The notes under the pieces are model-generated. The model was not told the DNA's origin. It made no database searches and saw nothing but the letters and a program-made list of their open reading frames with translations. This document shows positions 1 through 5,605 of a stretch of 6,930 nucleotides of DNA, piece after piece. This DNA comes from Sedimenticola sp. Its GTDB lineage: Bacteria; Pseudomonadota; Gammaproteobacteria; Chromatiales; Chromatiaceae. The DNA lies in assembly GCA_030619405.1 (NCBI GenBank), contig JAUXBK010000140.1, forward strand, positions 1 to 6,930. The letters are read 5' to 3'. Each line of letters begins with the position of its first letter. Within the stretch, counting starts at the first letter, position 1. Made by a program: the position numbers and the translations under genes.

Positions 1-104
1 AACAGAGACCGACAAGTTTAATAATGGGATGTGAGCTGGCTATCGGTATGGCAGGATGCGGCATCCCGGTCGAAACAGGGTTGCGAGCGCATTACCCAAA
101 ACAC

Positions 105-108
105 AGGA
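105..108 (+). promoter_or_regulatory. Ribosome binding site that sets the lipoprotein start
   Basis: AGGA lies 8 bases before the ATG at 117. The in-frame ATGs at 24, 48 and 138 have no comparable purine-rich site at the right distance. The ATG at 117 also places a normal-length signal peptide in front of the lipobox, so it is the preferred start. Confidence 0.6.
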
Positions 109-116
109 ACAGTGTT

Positions 117-722
117 ATGCATACGAAACTGACGTCAATGAGGTTGATACCCGCTTTTCTCACCCTGCTGTTGCTGGTGGCCTGCGGTACCACGCCCCCG
201 ACCCGTTTCTACCTGTTGACGCCGGAAGAGAACGCCCGCGGGAACATGGTGCTCTCTTCGGATATGGTGGTGGGTGTGGGTCCGGTACGTCTGGCAGACT
301 ACCTGGGACGACCACAAGTGGTGCGCCGGGAGAGCGGCAACAGGTTGAAGGTAGAGGAGTTCGAACGCTGGGGAGGTTCGCTGGAGACCAACATCGGCTG
401 GGTCGTGGCAGAGAATCTGACACGTATTCTGGGTACTGAGTCGGTGGTCACCTTTCCCTGGGAACGGGCGGTGGTACCCGGGTTTCAGGTAATCATCGAT
501 ATCCGACGGTTGGATGCAATGCCGAACAGCGAGTCCCGACTCACGGCCTTGTGGCGGATACTCGGAGACGATGGCAGAAAGATTCTGGCCATTCAGCGAG
601 CGGACATCACCCAGAAGGCGGCGGATGCCAGCATCGAGGCGCTGATGGCGGCCCAGAGCCGGGCACTGGCCACGATGAGCGAGCAGATCGCTGCAAAGAT
701 TCGGGAACTCAGCACGGACTAA
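117..722 (+). CDS. PqiC-like ABC-transport auxiliary lipoprotein (DUF330 family)
   Basis: A 201-residue outer-membrane lipoprotein of the family that ends many MCE-type (Pqi/Mla-like) lipid-transport operons. In those systems it is thought to receive or anchor the periplasmic MCE tunnel at the outer membrane. Residues 9-22 are a hydrophobic signal segment ending in the lipobox LVAC, with Cys23 as the lipidated residue. Gly at +2 argues against inner-membrane retention, so sorting by Lol to the outer membrane is expected. The family core follows: the GVGPVRLADYLGRPQVV segment (about 53-69), then NRLKVEEFERWGGSLETNIG (75-94, with conserved Trp85) and the AENL helix. The C-terminal third (about 165-198) is helical, as in the family. 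The open frame extends upstream to 24, but that would bury the signal peptide behind 31 extra residues. The MCE and ABC subunits are presumably left of the window. The next gene is convergent. Confidence 0.85.
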   Translation: MHTKLTSMRLIPAFLTLLLLVACGTTPPTRFYLLTPEENARGNMVLSSDMVVGVGPVRLADYLGRPQVVRRESGNRLKVEEFERWGGSLETNIGWVVAENLTRILGTESVVTFPWERAVVPGFQVIIDIRRLDAMPNSESRLTALWRILGDDGRKILAIQRADITQKAADASIEALMAAQSRALATMSEQIAAKIRELSTD

Positions 723-725
723 GGC

Positions 726-881
726 CTAGTACCAAGTACAGCAAATACTAAGTACGAGGTATCAGGGTGTCGGATTACGGCGCGCTCATAAGTATGTGAT
801 AACCTGATATATCAGTGAGATGCGCGCCTAATCCAACCTACATTCTGTTCGTAGGGACTTAGTATTTGCTGTACTAGTACC
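726..881. repeat. Nested inverted-repeat element (MITE-like or palindromic intergenic repeat)
   Basis: This element almost fills the gap between two convergent genes. The outer arms are a perfect 19-bp inverted repeat: AGTACAGCAAATACTAAGT at 735-753 and its complement at 857-875. The 8-bp direct repeat CTAGTACC occurs at 726-733 and 874-881, just outside or overlapping the arms, like a target-site duplication. Inside is a second, imperfect pair: 769-785 (GTCGGATTACGGCGCGC) against 822-837 (GCGCGCCTAATCCAAC), with one mismatch and one single-base gap. In the centre is the perfect 12-bp palindrome CTGATATATCAG at 804-815. No open frame of useful size is present, so any mobility would depend on an enzyme encoded elsewhere. 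As RNA from either strand it would fold into a long hairpin and could shield or end both convergent transcripts, although no clear T-run follows it. The exact ends are uncertain because the direct repeat overlaps the right arm by two bases. Confidence 0.7.
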
Positions 882-886
882 TGTCT

Positions 887-3376
887 TCAACCCCTAAGTG
901 TCTCCAACGGCGGTTTTACCACCAGCGGATAGGTCGCCAGCGTCCCGGCCAGCCCGACCCCGATGCCACTGCCCAGGATGCCGATCGCCCAGAGCCAGGG
1001 GTTGAACTGGTACCCGAGCACCAGCAGTTCGGTGGAGATATACCAGCCGATGAGACTGGCGCAGCTGCTGGCCAGCAGGCCGGCCAGTACCCCAAGGGTG
1101 ACGAATTCGATACTGACTGCCAGCAACAGGGGGCGGCGCCTGAGGCCCAGGGTGCGCAGGATCGCCGACTCCTGACGGCGGTGCTCACGGGTTGCCTGGA
1201 TACCGGCGTAGAGTACCAGCATGCCGGCACCCAGGGTGAACAGGAAGACGAACTCCACCGCGACTGCGCCCCGGGCGATGATCTCCCGGATCTGCTGCAT
1301 CAGGGTGCTGACATCGATGATGGTGACGGACGGAAAACGTTGCAGCAGGCCAGCCAGCCGTTTCTCCTCCCCGGGTGGCAGGTAGAAACTGGTGATATAG
1401 GTTGCAGGATAGTTCTGCAGCAGCCCGGGCGTACCTATGACGAAGAAGTTGGGGCGGAATGAGTCCCACTGAACGCTCCTCAGGCTGACCACCTGGCCCT
1501 TTATGGGAACGCTGGCCAGGGTGAAAGTGAGTCGGTCGCCGAGGTGGATACCCAACTCATCAGCCACTCCCTGTTCCACCGAGAACAGCGGTTGATCGGT
1601 CTGGTCCGGGCTCCACCATTGGCCACTGAGGATGCGGTTGTCCGCCTGCAGGCGTTCTGACCAGGAGAGATTGAACTCCCGGCTGGCCAGTCGCCGGGCC
1701 CGGTCCGATGCGTAGTCATCGGGTGAAACGGTGTGCGCGTTGATACGGGTCAGTCTGGCCCGCAGCATAGGATGGATACCGCCGTTCTCCAGGCCATGCT
1801 GTTGGAGAAACCGGGTGAGTGGCTGCACCTCCCGGGGCTGGATGTTGATCAGGAACTGATTGGGTGCCTGTTCCGGGATGGTGCGCTGCCAGCTGTTCAG
1901 CAGATCCACTCTCACCACTGCGAGCAGCAGCAGTGCCAGGATACCGAGTCCGAAACCTGCCAGTTGCAGACTGGTCAGGGCCGGGTTCCTGGCCAGACCC
2001 GCCAGTCCGTAACGCCAGACGCTGTCTCCCCGGTGGCGCAGCGGAGTGACCAGACGGATCAGGAGGCGGGCAGCTGCCAGCAGCAGGGTGATGGTCAGCA
2101 GGGTCCCGGCCATGACCGCTGTTGCAAGCTTCATATCCCCCGACTGCCATAGCATCAGAAGAGCGATGGCGGCCAGGGCCGACAGGGCTGCCAGCCAGGC
2201 GTTGGCCGGCGGGGCGCCCAGGTCGCGGCGCAGAACCCGCAATGGAGGGACTGACCCCAGGCGGAGCATTGAGGGCAGGGTAAAGCCGAAGAGGGTGGCA
2301 AAGCCGGTACCGAAACCGATCACGACAGGTGTCATGCCCGGTAGCGGGAGCTCCGGTCCAAACCAGTCACCGATGGCACCGGCCAGCAGAAACTGGGAGA
2401 GGTAGCCGAACAGTACCCCGGCCAGGCTGGCCAGGAGGGTGAGCAGGGAGAGTCGAATCAGCAGGGTCTGCAGGATGAACCCACGGCTGCAGCCGAGGCA
2501 GCGTAGAATGGCACTGCTGTCGGACTGGCGCTCCACGAAACGTCGGGCGGAAAGGGCAACGGCGGCACTGGCCATCAGTACCGCCGCCAGGGCTGCCAGA
2601 CCGAGGAACCGGCCGCCCCGGTCCAGGGCGCTCCTCAGCGCCGGTCGGGCATTGCTCATGTGGCTGAGGCTGAGCCCTCCCCTGGGGAGTCGATCCTCGG
2701 CCCAGAGACGGTAACGCTCCACCCTCTCCGGCGCACCTGCGACCAGCAGTTGATGATGGACCCGGCTGGCTGGGGTTACCAGTGCGGTCGAGGGGATGTC
2801 TTCCAGCGCCATGAGCACCCTGGGGCCGAGCCGGAACAGATTGGCGGCGTCACCGCTGTCGCGGCTGATGATCCGGGAAATGCGAAATTCCCGCTCGCCC
2901 AGCGAGAGCCGGTCACCGGTATCGAGGCCCAGTTCCGTCAGCAGCTGGGTACCGACCCAGAGTTCGCCGGGGGAGGGGGTCTGCCGAATACGCTGTTCCG
3001 GCAGATCTGGGGCAGCACGTACCCGCAACTCCCCGCGCAGCGGGTATTCCGGACTGACTGCCTTTATCTCCACCAGGCGGGTTCGATCCCCCTGCATCAC
3101 CACACTTGGGAAGCCCAGCGTGGTCGCTGTCTGAAGGCTCATTTCCCGGGCCTGCCGGGCGAAGCGGTCGGGAATGGCGTCATGGCCGGACAGCACCAGA
3201 TCGGCTGCCAGTACCTCACTGGCCTGCAGTACCATGGCCTGCTGCACCCGCTCGGTAAAGAACCCCACTGCCGTCACCGCTGCTACTGCCAGCGCGAGTG
3301 AGAGGGCGAGCAGGCGCAGCTCCCCGTTGCGCCAGTCGCGGCGAAACATGCGCAGTGCGAAGTGCAGTGTGTTCAC
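887..3376 (-). CDS. ybbP: YbbP-type ABC transporter permease (FtsX/MacB fold, COG3127)
   Basis: An 829-residue inner-membrane permease (E. coli YbbP is about 804) that pairs with the YbbA ATPase. The start is GTG at 3376, overlapping the ybbA stop as GTGA, so translation is probably coupled. ATG at 3349 is an alternative start, nine residues shorter. By eye there are ten hydrophobic segments: about 21-40, 257-276, 303-331, 349-370, 393-410, 416-441, 466-490, 705-726, 749-780 and 793-814. Two large periplasmic domains lie between them (about 41-256 and 491-704), giving a duplicated FtsX-like layout. Family-typical stretches are NQFLINIQPREVQPL (506-520), LRARLTRINA (538-547) and SVQWDSFRPNFFVI (634-647). 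Cytoplasmic coupling segments are seen around SSAILRCLGCSRG (287-299) and ESAILRTLGLRRR (736-748). The class is thought to transmit ATP-driven motion to the periplasm rather than move solutes through a channel. The substrate is not known from sequence, though the neighbouring tesA suggests a lipid or acyl compound. Confidence 0.93.
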   Translation of the reverse strand: MNTLHFALRMFRRDWRNGELRLLALSLALAVAAVTAVGFFTERVQQAMVLQASEVLAADLVLSGHDAIPDRFARQAREMSLQTATTLGFPSVVMQGDRTRLVEIKAVSPEYPLRGELRVRAAPDLPEQRIRQTPSPGELWVGTQLLTELGLDTGDRLSLGEREFRISRIISRDSGDAANLFRLGPRVLMALEDIPSTALVTPASRVHHQLLVAGAPERVERYRLWAEDRLPRGGLSLSHMSNARPALRSALDRGGRFLGLAALAAVLMASAAVALSARRFVERQSDSSAILRCLGCSRGFILQTLLIRLSLLTLLASLAGVLFGYLSQFLLAGAIGDWFGPELPLPGMTPVVIGFGTGFATLFGFTLPSMLRLGSVPPLRVLRRDLGAPPANAWLAALSALAAIALLMLWQSGDMKLATAVMAGTLLTITLLLAAARLLIRLVTPLRHRGDSVWRYGLAGLARNPALTSLQLAGFGLGILALLLLAVVRVDLLNSWQRTIPEQAPNQFLINIQPREVQPLTRFLQQHGLENGGIHPMLRARLTRINAHTVSPDDYASDRARRLASREFNLSWSERLQADNRILSGQWWSPDQTDQPLFSVEQGVADELGIHLGDRLTFTLASVPIKGQVVSLRSVQWDSFRPNFFVIGTPGLLQNYPATYITSFYLPPGEEKRLAGLLQRFPSVTIIDVSTLMQQIREIIARGAVAVEFVFLFTLGAGMLVLYAGIQATREHRRQESAILRTLGLRRRPLLLAVSIEFVTLGVLAGLLASSCASLIGWYISTELLVLGYQFNPWLWAIGILGSGIGVGLAGTLATYPLVVKPPLETLRG

Positions 3377-4068
3377 GTCAGGGACGACAACCGTCCGTTC
3401 TCCAGCAGCAGGCGCCGGTTACAGCGCGCCGCCAGCTGCTGGTCGTGGGTGACCAGCAGCAGGGCGGCCCCGCTCTCTTCCCGCAGGCGGAACAGAAGAT
3501 CGGAGATGTGGCTGCCGGTGGCCTGGTCCAGGCTGCCGGTGGGCTCGTCGGCAAACAGGATTTCGGGATTGGTGGCAAAGGCCCGGGCGATGGCGACCCG
3601 TTGCTGTTCGCCGCCGGAGAGCTGGCTGGGATAGTGCCCCAGTCGCTGTACCAGCCCCACCTGGTCCAGCGCCTCCCTGGCCCCGGCCGCCGGGTCCGGG
3701 TGGTGGCTGAGCTCCAGTGGCAGCATGACATTCTCCAGAGCGGTCATGCCAGGCAGCAGCTGAAACGACTGGAATACGAACCCGACCCGACCGGCTCTCA
3801 AACCGGCCCGCTGGTCTTCGTCCAGGCTCCCCAGCGACTGGTCGAACAGGCGGATCTCCCCGGCCGTGGCCAGATCCAGGCCGGCGAGCAGTCCCAGCAG
3901 GGTGGATTTCCCGGAGCCGGATGCACCCAGGATTGCAAGCGCCTCGCCGGGAAAGAGCGCCAGACTGAGGTGCTGCAGGATGGTCAGAGTGCCGCCGGGG
4001 GCAGTGACCGTCTTCTCCAACTTTTTGCTATAGGCGACAGGTCGGCCTGGGTTAGAATGGCTGGACAT
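3373..4068 (-). CDS. ybbA: YbbA-type ABC transporter ATP-binding protein
   Basis: A 231-residue ATPase (E. coli YbbA is 228) of the LolD/MacB class, powering YbbP from the cytoplasmic side. All motifs are intact: Walker A GASGSGKST (48-56), Q-loop Gln100 in VFQSF, signature LSGGEQQR (150-157), Walker B ILFADEP (170-176) with catalytic Glu175, D-loop SLD (179-181) and H-loop His208 in VTHD. The chosen ATG at 4068 gives an N terminus about five residues longer than E. coli YbbA. The only purine-rich site, AGAGGA, lies about 14 bases upstream, which is far, so the start is not firm. The frame stays open back to 4173, deep inside tesA, and the internal TTG at 4020 has no ribosome site either. The ATG shares two bases with the divergent tesA start. 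The gene ends inside the first codons of ybbP and is the first gene of that operon. Confidence 0.93.
   Translation of the reverse strand: MSSHSNPGRPVAYSKKLEKTVTAPGGTLTILQHLSLALFPGEALAILGASGSGKSTLLGLLAGLDLATAGEIRLFDQSLGSLDEDQRAGLRAGRVGFVFQSFQLLPGMTALENVMLPLELSHHPDPAAGAREALDQVGLVQRLGHYPSQLSGGEQQRVAIARAFATNPEILFADEPTGSLDQATGSHISDLLFRLREESGAALLLVTHDQQLAARCNRRLLLENGRLSSLT
4053..4058 (+). promoter_or_regulatory. Possible -10 box for tesA
   Basis: TAGAAT matches five of six bases of the sigma-70 -10 consensus. It would start transcription about 0-4 bases before the tesA ATG at 4067, giving an essentially leaderless message. No good -35 box sits 16-18 bases upstream; TTGCTA at 4025-4030 is 22 bases away. 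The box lies inside the ybbA coding sequence. This is a weak call. Confidence 0.22.
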
Positions 4069-4687
4069 GAAAAAATTGGTATTCCTCTTGCTGCTGATGA
4101 CTTCCACACTCTCCTGCGCCCGGTCACCGGTCATTCTGATTCTGGGCGACAGCCTGAGCGCCGCCCATGGCATCGACCAGAGCAGGGGCTGGGTCGAGCT
4201 GCTGCAGCAGCGCCTGAAGCAGGGAGGCTACCCTCACCAGGTGGTCAATGCCAGTATCTCCGGTGATACCACTCGCGGGGGCCTGGAGCGACTGCCGTCG
4301 GCGCTGGCGCAATTCAAACCCGATATCCTGGTGATCGAGCTCGGAGCCAACGACGGGTTGCGGGGGCAGCCCCTGGGCCAGACCCGCGACAACCTGAAGG
4401 CACTGACCGAGATGGGCCATAAGGTCGGATGCCGAGTGATACTGATGGAAATGAGGTTACCATCCAATTTGGGCAGGTCCTACATCGAAAAGTTCCGCCA
4501 GATCTACCATGACCTGGCGAAAGAGGAGCAGCTGCCGCTGGTCCCCTTTTTCCTCGAGGGGGTAGTGGATCGACCGGACCGGATGCAGGAGGACCGGTTG
4601 CATCCCAATGGCGATGGGCAACCCAGGATGCTGGAGAACTTCTGGCCCGTGCTGGAGCGGATCCTGGAGTTGGAGCCGGCGCTCTGA
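4067..4687 (+). CDS. tesA: TesA-like periplasmic SGNH/GDSL esterase (thioesterase I / lysophospholipase L1)
   Basis: A 206-residue hydrolase (E. coli TesA precursor is 208) that cleaves acyl thioesters and lysophospholipid-type esters in the periplasm. The N terminus MKK plus a leucine-rich stretch is a signal peptide, and cleavage after Ala18 (Ser-Cys-Ala) fits signal peptidase I. The Cys17 context (Thr-Leu-Ser-Cys) is a poor lipobox. All SGNH blocks are present: GDSLS with nucleophile Ser29, NASISGDTTRGGL with oxyanion Gly66, ELGANDGLRG with Asn95, and DRLHPN with Asp176 and His179. Also typical of TesA are MRLPSNLGRSY (129-139) and VPFFLEGV (159-166). The ATG at 4067 is the only ATG in its open frame and has a weak ribosome site. 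tesA is divergent from ybbA, as in E. coli, where TesA and the YbbAP transporter are treated as functionally linked. A 66-base gap separates it from the motor genes on the same strand. Confidence 0.95.
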   Translation: MKKLVFLLLLMTSTLSCARSPVILILGDSLSAAHGIDQSRGWVELLQQRLKQGGYPHQVVNASISGDTTRGGLERLPSALAQFKPDILVIELGANDGLRGQPLGQTRDNLKALTEMGHKVGCRVILMEMRLPSNLGRSYIEKFRQIYHDLAKEEQLPLVPFFLEGVVDRPDRMQEDRLHPNGDGQPRMLENFWPVLERILELEPAL

Positions 4688-4707
4688 TTCGCGGGGTGAT
4701 CTTGTGG

Positions 4708-4728
4708 TATGTTTGCCGGCACCGGCAA
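4708..4728 (+). promoter_or_regulatory. Possible extended -10 promoter with a 7-bp inverted repeat before the motor genes
   Basis: In the tesA to motor-gene gap, TGGTATGTT (4705-4713) resembles an extended -10 box, with no convincing -35. It runs into the perfect inverted repeat TTGCCGG (4713-4719), CA, CCGGCAA (4722-4728). The repeat could be an operator at the start point, or a small hairpin in the message. It lacks a following T-run, so a terminator for tesA is unlikely. The repeat is clear to see, but its role is a guess. Confidence 0.3.
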
Positions 4729-4753
4729 GGGCATATGAACCCCGGAGTACTGA

Positions 4754-5593
4754 ATGAGTAATCCAAGAACCACTCTCTTCTGGATGCTGGTCTACCTGGG
4801 GGTCGTCGCCGGGGTCTGCGCCCTGCTGCACGCGCCGCTTCAGGGCGCTTTCATGACCAACTGGGTATTCAACCTCCTGATTCTGTCGGTGCTGCTCATC
4901 GGCGTCCTCATCTGCTTCCGGCAGGTTCTGATCCTGCGGCCGGAGCTGGAGTGGATCAAGGTGTTCCGGACCGGCCAGACCGGGCTCTCCCTGAAGCGGG
5001 AACCCCGGCTCCTGAAACCCCTGGCCAAAAACCTGGACAGCCATGTGAAGCACGACCGCTTCAGCATGTCAGCCCTGTCGCTACGCACGGTGCTGGATGG
5101 TATCCGGGCACGTCTCGACGAATCCCGGGAGATCTCCCACTATATGATTGGCCTGCTGGTGTTTCTGGGGCTGTTGGGGACCTTCTGGGGACTGCTGGGG
5201 ACCATCGATGCGGTGGGCGGGGTAATCGGCAATCTGGAGATCGGCCAGCGGGACTTCGCCGCCGTCTTCGCCGATCTCAAAGAGGGTTTGATGAAACCGC
5301 TGGCGGGCATGGGCACCGCCTTCAGCTCCTCCCTGTTCGGGCTTGGCGGCTCCCTGGTGCTGGGGTTCCTCGATATCCAGGCGGGCCATGCCCAGAACCG
5401 CTTCTATGATGGCCTCGAAGAGTGGCTGTCCGGCGTGACCCATCTGATCGACACACCGGATTCCATCGAAGAGGTGGCGATGGCGGGGCGCCGCATCGAC
5501 AACGATGACCTCGCCGAACTGGTCGCCGACTTGCTGGAAGAGAACAAGCGGCTGCGCAAGGAGCTGCTCCATGGTATCGAGGACGGCGCATAG
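4754..5593 (+). CDS. MotA/TolQ/ExbB-family proton-channel (stator) subunit
   Basis: A 279-residue inner-membrane protein expected to form a pentamer-type ring around two helices of the next gene's product and to turn ion flow into rotation or force. Four membrane segments are visible: about 8-26, 37-58, 130-152 and 185-208. TM3 carries LGLLGTFWGLLGT, in which Thr143 aligns with the channel threonine of the ExbB/TolQ GTVWG motif. TM4 carries GTAFSSSLFGLGGS, with Ser193 near the second channel threonine position. Between TM2 and TM3 is a charged cytoplasmic region of about 70 residues. After TM4 come a helical FYDGLEEWLSGVTHL segment (217-231) and a short charged C-terminal helix (250-273) that could form a small coiled coil. 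A good GGAG ribosome site (4744-4747) lies six bases before the ATG. The length and TM3/TM4 wording recall the MotA-like partners of peptidoglycan-binding proteins in alphaproteobacteria (from memory). It lacks the long cytoplasmic tail of ZorA and the extra features of flagellar MotA. Its biological role is unknown. Confidence 0.85.
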   Translation: MSNPRTTLFWMLVYLGVVAGVCALLHAPLQGAFMTNWVFNLLILSVLLIGVLICFRQVLILRPELEWIKVFRTGQTGLSLKREPRLLKPLAKNLDSHVKHDRFSMSALSLRTVLDGIRARLDESREISHYMIGLLVFLGLLGTFWGLLGTIDAVGGVIGNLEIGQRDFAAVFADLKEGLMKPLAGMGTAFSSSLFGLGGSLVLGFLDIQAGHAQNRFYDGLEEWLSGVTHLIDTPDSIEEVAMAGRRIDNDDLAELVADLLEENKRLRKELLHGIEDGA

Positions 5594-5605
5594 CCGACCC
5601 GACCC

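Noticed and set aside
1..34. Tail of an upstream gene
   Set aside because: Frame 1 stops at 19-21 and frame 2 at 32-34. Either could end an upstream gene, but six or ten codons give no basis for choosing or naming it.
54..66. Small hairpin GGATG-CGG-CATCC before the lipoprotein gene
   Set aside because: A five-base stem with a three-base loop and no T-run is expected by chance in GC-rich DNA.
2660..3301. Top-strand open frame of 213 codons opposite ybbP
   Set aside because: It is a shadow of the high-GC ybbP gene with no recognisable domain. Several similar ones opposite ybbP were dropped for the same reason.
4109..4120. Lipoprotein signal in TesA at Cys17
   Set aside because: The residues before Cys17 are Thr-Leu-Ser, which fits a lipobox poorly. 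Ser-Cys-Ala gives a better signal peptidase I site.
3298..4266. Long top-strand open frame (322 codons) across ybbA and the tesA start
   Set aside because: It is an antisense shadow of ybbA, which has every ATPase motif. Its own translation is Gln/Gly/Arg-rich and resembles no family.
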